Part shown: positions 11,758-23,259 of the stretch, piece by piece
Numbering within the stretch: the first letter of the stretch is position 1
Layout of the letters: each line of letters starts with the position of its first letter
Source of the DNA: Bryoerythrophyllum caledonicum
Taxonomy: Eukaryota; Streptophyta; Bryopsida; Pottiales; Pottiaceae
Assembly: GCA_963971425.1 (NCBI GenBank)
Contig: OZ020523.1
Coordinates: 14,628,867-14,692,866, forward strand
DNA length: 64,000 bases
Reading direction: 5' to 3'
The notes under the pieces: generated by a model
The model's input: the letters and a program-made list of their open reading frames with translations, nothing else
Database searches by the model: none
Told to the model about the DNA's origin: nothing
Translations under genes and position numbers: made by a program

Positions 11758-13480
11758 GGATATACAAAGCTAAGTTGAGCTCAAAGTATATAAAATATTT
11801 CTCCGTAGAAAGAATGAAGTGGGACAAATAAAAGTCAATTTTGGAGTACCAAACCTAACTGATCACAAGGCATTATTAAACTCTTGTGTTTGAAAATGTA
11901 AGGTACCTTTTCCTCACTTTACAAATAACCCCATAGCTCAAGGCTTTTCCACAAACACCTCTTCTTTTTGGCAATAAGCCAAAAATGAGAGTGAAAAAAC
12001 TTGTATCATGTATTTGTGCATTGAATTTGACAATGAGCCCTTGCAACAATTGCATATTTGCATTGCAATCATAACATTCTTTAGTTGAATAATTCTCCTT
12101 TGTTGTAGCAAATCTTGGGTATAATTGACTTGTTCCTTACATTCAATTTTTACTACAGGTCATGTTTAGCTATTGTTGAAAAAAAGAAGATAAGATTTGA
12201 TGAAGTTCACAACATATTGTTATTGGTAGGGCCCTTGATTTTCTTTTCCCTTTTCTAGTTTGCTTCCCCAAGTCTATTGCGTTATGGACCTTAGTACAAC
12301 TGATAATTCATGTTACAAATGCAACAAAGAACCGAATCCAAAACATATGAAAGAAAACAACATTAAAATGGGAAAGGTGAAAATACAATGCACATGATTT
12401 CATGAAGGAGCAATGCTTCAAATGGTATCAAGTACTTTTAATATTGCAGCCCATTCTTTAGCTTCACAAACATACTAACATACTTCACATGTTGAATGTC
12501 AATGTGAAGTTGTATGTACAGTGCATGTCTTTAATTGTTCCATTTGAAGTCAACAGTTGCGCATGCTTCCTAATGATTTTTCATCTTTTGCCAACTTGAT
12601 TACATTTAAAAATGTTTTATAGACAATAGCATCGTATATGATGAGTCATCTCAACAACCACAAAACAATGAAGGATATCTTAGAGGCAACTTGCAATCAA
12701 AGTCTTAGACCATAATCCTCCCTATGTTTATGAAATTCTAAAGAGTACATGACATTGTATTTGTAGGTCTTCCTTGTATTTGATCATTTTTTAATGCATT
12801 TAGTAATGTATTCCTAGACTTTTCAAGAATTCTACAATTCCAACTCATGATATGACTTTGCAAAGTGTACACGTAATGTATATGCGGAGGTGTACTTCAG
12901 AGTTTACTATCTATCAGTTCCATAGAAATTTCATACAAATTAAGAATTAGCAAATCCAAAGACCACAGGCTGCAATGCATGTCAATGAAGAACTTGTTTC
13001 AATTGATGTCCACACTTTGATGTGGATTCTTGTCTGTAGAATACCTCATGTTAAGTGGAGTAGCCCAAAACCGTTTTTTCAAGCCTGGCCTTACAGGTCT
13101 GAGAAGTCAAAATTTGGGTTACAATCTACTTTTTTTCTATGTATTTGACATACAAGGTGTATGAAGTGACTCGTGAGGTATACAAGTTGCAAATGTTTGT
13201 ATTTGTGTTGAGCCTGATCCAATGACATATGGCATTTCAAATTTAGATCATTATTGCAGCTACTACAATTTTTGAGAAGTTGCAAAATTGTCATATATTC
13301 TACATGTGTGGTGTCATATTTGAACATCATAAGGTTCACATATTGAAATGACCTCCAAATGAAAGATGTTAGTTGAAGAATCTTTGACCCAAACATTTAT
13401 GTCTTGCTAAATTTTAATACATTCTTTGTATTCTAAGAATAAAATACCTAACCATATATATGCTTCCCAATAGACCTGTA
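11758..13480. repeat. Repeat family copy also found at 28540-29640
   Basis: From about 12540 the sequence matches 28540-29640 in order (for example 'aatgaaggatatcttagaggcaacttgcaatcaaag' in both). The second copy carries an extra MITE at the point corresponding to ~12912 here, making this the empty site. 11758-12540 is AT-rich with no gene I recognise. Confidence 0.6.
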
Positions 13481-14509
13481 AAGATTAACCCTTGAAGGCC
13501 AATGAGCTTTTTTTGGCACATGAGAATCTTCAAGTGTTCTAGATCATGCAGTTATGTATTTGCACAATGGATACATTTTAGCAAAGTAACATCTATGATC
13601 TTATTTCACAGAAATCATTGTAGCTTGCGGATGCTTGCATCGATTGTTGTAGCAATGGTCTCAATAGATGCCCATCTTTCCTCCACCTCTATGTCCATCG
13701 TTCCTCCCTTTTGATACTATTACACCCATAAATTTTCTTTCTTTTTTGTAGTTATTTCCCTCCCAAGTTTTCTCTGTTTTCCACCCTTGTTCTCTCTAAT
13801 TCTTGTTCTCATCTCTTTTTCCTTTTCTTTACACTTATAAAATCGGGCAGATTTATCAAGATCTGTGCTTGATGGCATGGACACATTGTTCTTGGGCCTC
13901 AAGCCTACAGCTCGCAGGAATCACGTTCTTGCAAGCAACCTCAACTCAGTATAAGTTGCATGTTAGTTCTCATGCACACCTCCCTCAGAATGTTAGCAAG
14001 TAGCTATGTGTATAGATGATCTAATTATGAATAAAATGATGGATTTGTCCAACTGAAGATAGTCCAAAGAGAGTATAACTTTAGAAGAATGTTTTCTTGT
14101 GCAGTGATTAGACTAAATAGAGTAGGAGAAAGAGCCCATTTTCGGAGACTTGTTTGAGGAGTGAAGCTATAGTCCAGTACGAACATGCTGCATTTCGAGA
14201 TAGAAGCAAGCCTGAGTGAAGCAATGGATAGAAACCTGTAAGTTAAATAAGACAATGGATTAATGGTGAAGTTGTTAGTTTTGTTTAGTTGATGACAGAT
14301 CGTATAATTAAAGTTCTGAGGATAGTCATGCATGCAGTCATGCATGCAGTTATGTAGTGAATTTCGTAATGTTGAAACACATGGGAGATCATTGATTCGT
14401 AAGTCTGTGCATGTTAATATTGTCTAAGTCATGGACTAATTGAGTCTGAGTTCATAAATTAATTTGTTTGCATGAGATCCTTTGTCTAAAAACGCTGTAT
14501 GTTATGAAC
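13480..14509. other. Intergenic AT-rich DNA without recognised gene
   Basis: Apart from a TTAA-element left end near 13484, only short open frames without family resemblance are present on both strands. Confidence 0.4.
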
Positions 14510-14510
14510 T

Positions 14511-14592
14511 CACGTCAATATTGACGTCCCACGTCAACATTGACGTGACCTTGACATGATCTTGACGTGGTCTTGATATGATGTTGACGTGG
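14511..14592. repeat. Cluster of TGACG/CGTCA palindromes
   Basis: Within ~80 bases the motif TTGACGTG or its reverse occurs repeatedly. It includes a perfect 16-bp palindrome ACGTCAATATTGACGT (14512-14527) and an almost perfect 18-bp one, CACGTCAACATTGACGTG (14530-14547). TGACG is the core site of TGA-class bZIP factors, but no intact gene follows; a copia fragment starts 20 bases on. Confidence 0.6.
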
Positions 14593-14609
14593 AATCAAAC
14601 ACGGAAGGA

Positions 14610-14744
14610 GAATCTGACATACACTTAGTGTGTTATGTAGATGATGTATTAATTTTTACTAATGATCTTACTAACATTATGAGATTAATTCTTCATGTAT
14701 GCCAAGTCATTTTGTCAATGAAAGGTCGCTTTCAACAAATATTA
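14610..14744 (+). pseudogene. Copia reverse transcriptase fragment
   Basis: A short frame reads ...HLVCYVDDVLIFTNDL..., which contains the YVDD catalytic motif of Ty1/copia reverse transcriptase in its usual context. About 45 residues remain before a stop; no integrase, RNase H or LTR is recognised around it. It is a scrap of an old element, separate from the one at 17.5-19.8 kb. Confidence 0.65.
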
Positions 14745-15419
14745 TAAGCTTAGACACAGGGTCATGAAATAAATGAACAGAGAATTAAGTGAAGATCATA
14801 TATAAGAGAATCTAAAAATATTCACTTTATCAAAACCATATTCGATAAAAGTGCATATGCCATGGTAAAAGTGTTCATTGATAAAAATTCTAATTCTATT
14901 TTAGACATTGAAAACACATTCAAAGATTATTAAACATATGCAAATTTATGATATTGAAATAAACATAATTCAAGAGTTGAAGCCATTATTTAATACTATA
15001 TAAAGTGATTTTGTAGACATTATCAAAATAATGTACCCTTTAATTTTCCAACAATTTTATCCTAGCCTTGAATCCGACTTTGTACCAACTTGGTGCTTCC
15101 AATTAATTTTTTTTCAAATGGTAGAGGAGAGAAATTCCTCGCCATTGGAGATTTTACCCCTTTTCTACTCTCTTCAAAGACTATTATCAAATTTTAAAAT
15201 CACAATAATATTTTTCCAACCATTGAATATTGAGTCTATTGGAACAAAGTCATTTGTTCCCAATAAGATTCTCATGTCCTCTCGATGCACGTTCAATACC
15301 TTCTATGAAACTTTCCATATTCATTTTGTACACCTATAGATTTTTTATTGAAAATGTTGTTGGAGGTGTCTAGTCTTCAATAAGAATCAACAAACTCCAT
15401 TGTGATCACTATTGATACA
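14745..15419. other. AT-rich gap
   Basis: I see no gene here. The frame at 15031-15339 has no recognisable family. Confidence 0.35.
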
Positions 15420-15815
15420 GGGGGGTTATACAAGCACCTACCCCATCCCCCTTTCAGCACACACAAAATTCAAGAAAAGAAATGTATAGGGGGTGTGCAA
15501 GCGCCTACCCTTTTGCACAAGAAGAAGAAGCACTCCGGTTTCCAAAGGGGGATGGCGTGAATATAGTGTTTGTTCATTTTCTTCACTATGCCTATGTTCC
15601 GAGCCTCCCTTTGCACACACAAAATCAAGAAAAATAAATAAAGAGATAGGCAAGCTCCTACCCCCTCTGATCACACAAAATAAAGAAAAGAGAAGTAAAG
15701 AGGGGGTAGGCAAGTGCCTCCCCTTTCGTACATTAAGTTTAAAGAAGAGGAATGAAGGAGTAAGCAAGCGTCTACCACCCTTGCACATTGAGAAGAAAAA
15801 TGACTTGTTGCGTTC
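15420..15815. repeat. Degenerate ~60-bp minisatellite
   Basis: About six units of the pattern 'cacacaaaatcaagaaaag... ggggtaggcaagcgcctacccc ... ttgcac' run in tandem (units begin near 15420, 15480, 15600, 15665 and 15725). The repeat keeps long frames open on both strands (15493-15843 plus, 15438-15917 minus); these are repeat artefacts, not genes. Confidence 0.65.
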
Positions 15816-15879
15816 AATGACAAAATTTAGAGGAGGAAAATGACTTATAGCACTAATATGATGTTTTTTATACGACTTC

Positions 15880-17215
15880 AAAATGCATTCTCCTGAATGC
15901 CCCAAACAAATTCGCAAAATGGGGTTGCAAAATCCGGAAAGATCTCCAACGTGTAGCGAGTCTGCTTCCCATCCTTTATAGCCAGTAGCTTTTTGATGGT
16001 TAAAGCCGCATATGAGTGCACAATCTTAGACTCTACCACAAGAAGACCGATCAACTGTGGCATCAACTCCACAGCCAAATGCTTAGGAACCTAGGTGCGA
16101 AACAATGTCAAAAACTTCAGAGTGTCTGCCTTCAAAAGCCCATTAGAATTAACGTCCTAGCTTTCTAATTTTGGCTTTGTTTGACAACTGAAAAACTGTT
16201 CAAAATTTACCAAGTCTTTGCTAGAAGCCCATGTAGACGCTTGCTTAGGAGCAAGCAAAACCACCGCTTTGTTTATAGACCCATTTAATTTTGGAACACC
16301 TCCCTCCGCAGAACCTTCTTGCCTGCGGGCCTCCCAAAATCTCCCGAAAAAAACCCTCACGAGAAAAATCCTTCACAGAAATATTCCCGAGTAATACCAA
16401 ATTTTTTAGCAGGCAGAAAAAACCGAGCTGGCGTTACGCTGGAAGAGCCCTCGAGGGCGGGCCTCTTCCTATACAAACTAGAACGCTTTGCTGGGAACCT
16501 TATCATGGCCATCACTTGTTAAATCTTATGAAAGCTAAAAGATCATAAAACTACTACGTTCAATATCTTTAAGAGAATCCCGCTCATGTATATGAACCCG
16601 CACAATTATAAACAAAAGCGGTGAGCATGAAATTTTGTACCTGGTATCTAGATCGGTGCCCTCCACATCCCCCTATGTATTCAATGTGATGCATCTCAAA
16701 AAGCTATTTGTCCTCGTCTCGGATTCTCACGTTCGGAATAACAATACTTTCACAAATCTGTGTTCAGGTTGAAGGGTCTGCAAACAATTTGTGATGCACA
16801 CTCGGTTTTGGGTGGGAGTCAGAGATTAAGTCCTAAGCAAGCCCGACACGTCTGTGGCAAACTGGCTCAAGAAAGGCTAGAACTCCTGTTCGTTCTTCTC
16901 CACGTACTGTACAAGTTGATATTCTCGCAGACCACCGCCTTCAGATCATCCACGACGCTCGCCTTCTCAACCAGCAAAGGAAGTCTCGTGTACAGCAAAT
17001 ACTTATGAAATCCTTGCATCCACTCCGCGATATGATCCTCAAAAAACTCAGGAAGATCCTCGAAGTCGAGAGAGTCAAAATTCGACAATACAGTCGTTGG
17101 CAATCCAAGGCCGGGTTCAGAACAACCGGCGCTTCCGTGTTCGCCACAACGATCGTCCCGGTCTTCGACACGAGTTCCGCTACATCCACGAAGAGACCTC
17201 TGATTTCTCCTGATC
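15880..17215 (-). pseudogene. Exportin-2 (CSE1/CAS) pseudogene
   Basis: Exportin-2 recycles importin-alpha from the nucleus. Reading the minus strand from ~17200 down gives recognisable family blocks in order: LPEFFEDHIAEWMQGFHKYL (~17040-16980), VVDDLKAVVCENINLY, QFATDV, GDVEGTDLDTR, then SKDLVNFEQFF, LKADTLKFLTLFR, and HLAVELMPQLIGLL/ESKIVHSYAA (~16080-15980). Stop codons interrupt (after KPKLES and after FRT near 16120-16150) and the frame shifts several times. Only an internal part of the ~970-residue protein is represented. It is not functional as read. The absence of clear introns would suit a processed or anciently captured copy, but plant CSE1 genes can themselves have few introns. 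Confidence 0.85.
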
Positions 17216-17490
17216 TCTCCGACGATGTTTGCTCAGACGCATGAGGTTGCACACACTCTACGTCCCGCTATAAATTACGTAACCATACTTGGCCACAAGT
17301 CACTCTATCAACACAATAATGTCAGATATGGAGATTCTGTTCTACACGCTCTCTATGAAACTATTCAAGCTATAATCCAGTATCTGAGGACACAGATGCA
17401 TTCGGCACATGAATGCACATGTGCAATTGATTGTAAGTGATTCAATGGTTACGAGAATGTTCATCCTCGGAGCACAAGTGATGATGCAAG

Positions 17491-17691
17491 TGTTGAGATT
17501 GTAAAGAACTCAAGGTTTGAAAGATTGATTGCATGCTCCAACGTGGAGAATATATACAAGTTAATCGTTTACTATCAATGTACAGTTTAAATCAGCTTCT
17601 GCTATCTAATTGGTTCAGACTAATGCTACATTCTTATTCAAACGGTTATCTAGAAGGGATGAACGCACAGGGTTACTTTTTCATTCCAACA
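17491..17691 (-). repeat. Putative 3' LTR of a copia element
   Basis: A 201-bp stretch is bounded by TGTTGAGATT and ATTCCAACA, the TGTTG...CAACA ends typical of copia LTRs. On the minus strand it is preceded directly by a polypurine run (AGAGAGGG, 17692-17699), as expected for a plus-strand primer next to a 3' LTR. The orientation agrees with the minus-strand RT/RNase H remains at 18.28-19.77 kb. On the plus strand it contains a TATA-like GAATATATACAAG near 17548, upstream of the ORF at 17767. No second LTR is present to confirm the ends. Confidence 0.6.
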
Positions 17692-17766
17692 CCCTCTCTA
17701 AACCCTAGAGGTTCATCAGCTACAGTTCTCGAGATAACCGCCAGGGTCTTCCCTCTCTGAAGTACG

Positions 17767-18264
17767 ATGGTACGGCAGGAGCAAGATGAGGTCGATGATG
17801 CCGCTGCAGGCAGGTGGAACGTCGCTTTGTTGGTATTGCTTCTTCTGTGGGCGATTTTCACGCTTGTACAGAGAACCGTGAATTGTGTGGTGAGAGGTTT
17901 GGACGAACGGCTCAACAATAGTGGGCAGATGGTGGTTAGGGAGAGAAGGAATAGACAGGAATCACCAGGTGTTGTTTCGTGTCGTGGACACTGTCGGGGC
18001 TGCGGTTGTGGCATTGACATAGACGAGCTTGGTGGTCATCGAGATGATGCAATTCGGGTTGCTTCGGTTGTGTACTCTTCAGCGCTCGCAACTCGTGGGG
18101 TGGAGCAGAGATTCTATGTCGTTCGAAGGGGCTGTAATCCTGGTGTATACCTGACTTGGGAGGAATGTAAAGTTCAGGTAGATGGTTTTAGCGGCCAGAG
18201 TTATAAGAGTTTCAAGAACATGGCCGAGGCTCAGAGGTATCTTTCCAGTGATAGTTCTAGATAG
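17767..18264 (+). CDS. Membrane-anchored RNase H1-type hybrid-binding protein (putative)
   Basis: A 165-residue intact ORF starting MVRQEQDEVDDA. Residues ~17-40 form one hydrophobic segment (VALLVLLLLWAIFTLV), so a single-pass membrane protein is likely. A Cys/His-rich patch (CRGHCRGCGC, 72-81) follows. Residues ~115-160 (RFYVVRRG...PGVYLTWEECKVQV..FSG..YKSF...EAQRYL) match the RNase H1 N-terminal hybrid-binding domain, also called the viroplasmin-like domain, which binds RNA:DNA duplexes. No RNase H catalytic domain follows. The ORF lies antisense between the RNase H end and the 3' LTR of a dead copia element, and the LTR lies just upstream of its ATG. It could be an accessory ORF of the element, a captured host gene, or a host gene the element inserted next to. 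The domain call is good; the role is inferred. Confidence 0.72.
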   Translation: MVRQEQDEVDDAAAGRWNVALLVLLLLWAIFTLVQRTVNCVVRGLDERLNNSGQMVVRERRNRQESPGVVSCRGHCRGCGCGIDIDELGGHRDDAIRVASVVYSSALATRGVEQRFYVVRRGCNPGVYLTWEECKVQVDGFSGQSYKSFKNMAEAQRYLSSDSSR

Positions 18265-18282
18265 GCTTTGTGTTTTCCTCCG

Positions 18283-19770
18283 TTGCAGCAGTTAGGTTGG
18301 AGAGTTGTCTGCATTCCTCAAACTTTACCCTGCCAAGTGCCTTTGTCATGATATCTGCTGGTTGTTGTGTTGTTGGTATATAGAACACTTCTTGATCTTG
18401 TTTCTTGATCACGCCTCTGATGAAATGGAGATGTATTTCAAAGTGTTTCGTCTGAAGTGATAAATCGGATTCTTGGAGATCTTGATGGCGCTCTGGTTAT
18501 CGCAATAAAGTAATATTGGTTCTTGTGAATGAAATCCAAGTTCCTTGTGTAAGCCTCGAATCCAAATGGCTTCCTTTGCAGCTTTTACGAAGGCGCAATA
18601 TTCTGATTCTATTGATGACAGAGCAATATATGTCTACTTTTTGCTACTCCAAGTAATGGGAGTTGAACCAGCTGTGAAAATTAACGGCCTTGTTCATTTG
18701 CGCTCATCTTGGTCCCCACCTTAGTTGGCGTCACTATACCCTTTAAACTCAGGAAGTTCCCCTCTCTTGTAGTGCAAGGCTGCAAGCCGAGCAAGATGGT
18801 TCCTTTGAGATAGCGGATAATTGTTTTCACAGCATTGAAATGAGCATGTTGGGGGTTTGCATGAACTTGGATACTAAGTAAACTGCATAAGCGATGTCTG
18901 GGCGGGTGTGTGTAAGGAAAATTAGTTTCCCCACCATGCGACGATAGAGCTCGGCATCAATGAATGGTGTGTCTGTGTCCTTTTGCAATGTCAGGCCGGG
19001 CGGAAGCAAAGTACGACAGGAATTGCAATCAGCCATTCCTAACTCAAGAATGATGCTGCGGACGTAGTCTGTCTGATGGAGTAACAAGCCATCAAAGAGA
19101 CGTGTAAACTGCAAGCCTAGATACTTTTGGACCATCCTAAAGTACGTCACCTTGTATTTTGTCATAAGAATATGTTTGATTGAGCAGTTTCGAGCTGTAT
19201 GGTTTCTTGTGATGATCAGGTCACCGGCATATTGAATAATGAGAATCAGCTGGCCATTTTTGCAAGCATAATATAAGTTGCCATCAGAATAGGAACGTTT
19301 GACAAGAAGCTTGCTTAGAAAATTGTCAATTTGGCTAGACCACTCGCTTGGTGATTGATTAAGACCATAGAGCGCTATGCGGAGTAGGCAAACATGATTC
19401 TCCTTCCCAAGCGCAGTAAATCCTAGTGGCTGATGCATATATACCTAATGGCGGAGTTTACTATTCAAAAAGGCGGTATGAAAATCAAGATGTAACATAT
19501 CCCAACCATGGATAGCTGCCAAAGCAGTAACAACTTTGATGGTGTTGTATTTTGCCACTGGGGCAAAAATGTCGTCGTAGTTGACTCCTTCAAAACCAAG
19601 GGCGATGAGACGCACTTTGTAGCGGTCAGGTTGCCCTAGAACGCCCGGTATGATCTTATAAATCCATTTACAACTATTTTTGGTATGAAAATCAAAGAAG
19701 GGGCCGAAATGGAGCGTCGTGTATTTTATGATACGAAGTCATCAAAATGCAAGTAAGTGAAATCAAAGTG
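18283..19770 (-). pseudogene. Copia reverse transcriptase-RNase H remnant
   Basis: From ~19700 the minus strand reads pieces of copia pol: CKWIYKI, RLIALGFEGVNYDDIFAPVAK, LAAIHGWDMLHLDFHTAFLN, a stop near 19445, then an open stretch (19438-18827) with VYMHQPLGF, LYGLNQSPSEW, YLGLQF, MVGKLIFLTHTRPDIAYAV. The catalytic YVDD has become YAGD. RNase H pieces follow in shifting frames (KKQTYIALSSIESEYCAF, LLYCDNQSAIKISKNPIYH, QPADIMTKALGRVKFEECR). It cannot make a working polyprotein. Confidence 0.9.
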
Positions 19771-20401
19771 GTAGATGGAAAGCTTCCATTGATGAGCATT
19801 GTCACATCAATAAGGTCGAAGAAGAAAACCATCACATCATTCCAATATAAATAATCAAGTTTAGAAAGGAGTTTATTGAATACTAAAAAACTTCAAATAC
19901 AAATAGAAATACATGCAATAATGGCCAATATTGATTCACGATTGTCACTTATGATGTCCACTAATATTCCATGCTATCAATTCTACAAAGGATTATCAAA
20001 TGCCATTCTCACAAGAAAAAATCTACTTTTCCACGATTTGAGATTTATCTCAAGCACACAAAGGTTGATTTCCATTGATGAAAGGCATACACATGTTCAA
20101 GATGATGGTTTACAATACCATAAAGACAACACTAAAGAAAATTGGCTTCATTCCAAATTGTGTATATTTTGAAAGCTCTCATACCGATCTTCTTGACAAA
20201 AGTGAGTATGAAGGCACTCTATTTTGGCATTTGATATCTTCCAAACCACAATTCAACTCCACCTCAAGCTTTTCGACATTGTGTTATACATCATGTACTA
20301 CAACTTTGATTTGTACACATCTCGGTTTTGCCCACCTATACTCATGGTATGATTTTTGAATGGAAATGAGTAAAAATTGTACTCGGTTTTGTTTGTCACT
20401 G
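19771..20401. other. AT-rich gap before the duplicated block
   Basis: Short open frames (for example 19876-20172) lack family resemblance. I see no gene. Confidence 0.35.
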
Positions 20402-21284
20402 TAGCATGTAATTTCTTTTCTACTCTTTATCCTAGAATGGGCCATTTTGAAGTATTTTTGGTGTGGAATTAGTCAAGGAACTTTAGGAGTTAAAATCAAT
20501 CTGGTAGTTACTTTCAAAATTAAGCGTAGGTGTAGAGTTCATGTTGTGCTCAGACTAAACTCTCTACTTAGCAAACTTAATAATTGCCACCATTTAGAAT
20601 ATTGATACTCTCTAGCATTATCAATTCTAACCCCTCTTATATGATACAACCTCTTTATGTAACAATGACAAGAAGAAATTATATTGAGGATTTGCAATAA
20701 TTTTTCATGTGAAGGCAAAAGATCCACAATGAATAAGCTACGTAACATACCGGAAAACTAGAACTAGTGTTATTACGGGCTTTCACTTAAGAATCATCGA
20801 AGACAATGTTTTCTAATGAACTTCACATTTTTAAAAGCGAACTTGACAAGGCTCATGATAATGATACAAGAGACATCACATGGATGAACATAATGTGTGT
20901 CAGTGACGGAGTGAGCATGGCCCATAAAAACAAAAAAACTTATCATTATTGGTATTAAGCAGTATTTCCAAAAATCCAAGAGTTTGCCCTGTAATTGGTT
21001 CTAGAATGTTAATGATGATAATTCAATATATAAGGTTCAAAATGATTTATAGTTGTTTGAGCTATTTATAAAGTCACTCAAACTTTCAATGAGAAAGCCT
21101 TATTGACCTTAACATTATTAATTGTTCATTCTTAATAGCACTTAGAAATGAAAGAGCTCTTTAAACATTAGTTATTAGAAATGGACAAGGTCTTCAAAGT
21201 CAAGTTAGAAAAAACTTTAGTCGCTTTGAGAAGGAAGAAGGGGAGGTCATGTTGTACTATGAATCTTAGTCGCCTGTTTCTTCT

Positions 21285-21420
21285 TTAACCCCTAAAGTCC
21301 CAAGGCATTTTTGCACCAAAAACACTTCAAAAGTACTCCTTCTAGTGCAATGAGTAAGGAATGAAACAAAACCTTATATTTCTACATTAAACTATAGGAT
21401 CTCAATTAAGACTTATTAAG
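21285..21420. repeat. Left end of a TTAA-type element
   Basis: TTAACCCCTAAAGTCCCAAG begins at 21285 and continues with 'gcatttttgcaccaaaaacacttcaaaa', the best-preserved form of the family's left end in this window. The same end, in the other block copy, is at ~49102 (with CCCCAAAAGCC). The right end was not located. Confidence 0.55.
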
Positions 21421-22116
21421 TAACGTACTCACAGAATTTTAAAAATTCAACCACAGGATTGAAAGATTATAGTGTTTGAAGTAGAGGAAGCGGTTAATTT
21501 TCTTCCTTGCAATGAGTGGATTAGCAAACTTTGACTTCACTTTGTGTCAAATTCTTGCACTATGCAAGGTCTAAAAACTCATGACCATCATGTTAAGTAT
21601 GATGGTTTTTCCTTCTACACAAATTTTTTAAGGCACATAAGGGGTGTAGCATATTCAGAGCATTGTGCAAGGAGTGGAGGTTCAAAATTTGCCAATTCAC
21701 ATTTTGATTTTTTGGGGCATTAAGTATGCTTCAAAATCAAAATCCAAACGGTCAATAAGAAGGTCTACACCACATCTTGTAGTAGAGACAACATGTGATA
21801 ATGTGCAACAATGTTTGACTTGTGATAATGTGCTATTTTTCACCAAAGACAAAAAACTTTGTTTGAAAGTATAAAAGGGAATAATATCTCTTGCTACTAT
21901 TGAATGCATATGGTTGCATAAGGATGAAATAGATGAAGTTTGATGAAAATGATTCAACTTGATGAAACATGTGACATATTTGCATAAAAATGGTATTCAT
22001 CCAATTATAGGCTTAATGGTGAATAAAAGTGGGGGCAAATGGCACAAAAGCCCAAATCCAATAAAATATCAGTGGTGGATGTAGACCCAGGGCAAATTGA
22101 CCCCCTCATTTGTACT

Positions 22117-22692
22117 TACTTGAGGGGGCCACAAGGTGGTGGGGCCAATCTTGGCCCCTATTTTGTTTTTAGATGGGGCCATATTTATAGCAAGGGAGAG
22201 CCCTACATGGTAAACAAAGGCCGTAGGCTCTAAATTTGTAAAAAAGAAATCCAAAAAAACCTCTGGACCCCCCAAAATAAGAGGGCCAGAAGAACGACCA
22301 CATGCAATGAAGATGGGCCTCACCTCGGGTAAGCCCGAGCGTGGGGATATCCTGTTCGCGTTGTGGATGTAGGTAGTCCCTTGTAACAGTGATGGGTAGA
22401 ACTGGGCAAAGCCTCGTGTACATGGGCGTGGACAGGATATCCCCCAAGCTCGGACTTACCCGAGGTGGGCCCCGTCTCAATTGCATGGGCTTATTTTTCT
22501 GGCCCTCCCATTTTGGGGGGCTCAAAGGCTTTTTTTGGCTTTTTTTTACAAAATTGAAGCCTATGGTCCCATTTTAGTCTGTCGGTCACCATTTGGCTAA
22601 ATTTAGGGCCCCATTCAAAAACAAAATAGGAGCCAGGTTTTGGCCCCGTCCCCCACCCGGTAAGTCCGAGCGTGGGGATGTCCTAGCGTGGG
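22117..22692. repeat. Fold-back repeat with ~250-bp arms
   Basis: The left arm (~22117-22360) and right arm (~22437-22692) are imperfect inverted copies. Matching pieces include 'cctattttgttttt(a/g)gatggggcc', 'ccaaaaaaacctctggaccccccaaaat' and 'cacctcgggtaagcccgagcgtggggat'. The spacer is ~75 bp. In the other block copy only the first ~70 bases of the left arm survive before the sequence jumps to the equivalent of 23064, so a deletion removed the rest there. Confidence 0.65.
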
Positions 22693-23259
22693 GATGTCCT
22701 GTCAAATCGGTGTACATGAAACCATCATCATAAATGACCAGAACCATGGTAGAACTTGACCAGAAACGGTCATCAGGACCCAACCCACTCATCAGAATCT
22801 TACCATATTTTCCTGAACAGACACAGAAATAATCAAGCCAGAAGATATTTCACAGCTCTGCCACTGACCAAGCACCCGCCCATCTAATTCCCCCAGGGTC
22901 CACACTACTTCGCATCCATGCCAAAGCAGCAGGTTCTCGTGACTCATGAATGATTCGTCTACAGTTGCAGCACAGGATCCACAATGAAGATGCCAGTTCC
23001 AGAACACGAACTCTTTCTCCCACGCGCTTCCGACTCACCAAGCGATCACGGCACAGGCTTCGAAGCCAGGTCTCGGCCATCCAATCCAACAGTGCACCTT
23101 GAATCAGTCACTTGTCTGCAGCGTGGGACCCACATCGATGCCTGTTCATGGGGGAGCACTACACTGCAACGCGCTCATGCTACTGTGATGGTACAGACAC
23201 TGGGCAAGTTGGATCACTGACCATGCAAGCGCCGTAACTTGCTTGGTCTGCAGAGCACC

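Larger units (their letters stand above)
17491..19770 (-). mobile_element. 5'-truncated Ty1/copia retrotransposon with an antisense ORF
   Basis: In minus-strand order: reverse transcriptase remains (19770-18827), RNase H remains (to ~18283), an intact ORF on the opposite strand (17767-18264), a polypurine tract (17692-17699) and a 3' LTR (17491-17691). Gag, protease, integrase and the 5' LTR are missing; similarity stops near 19770. Stops and frameshifts in RT/RNase H show the element is dead. The ORF between RNase H and the LTR is not part of a standard copia plan. Confidence 0.7.
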
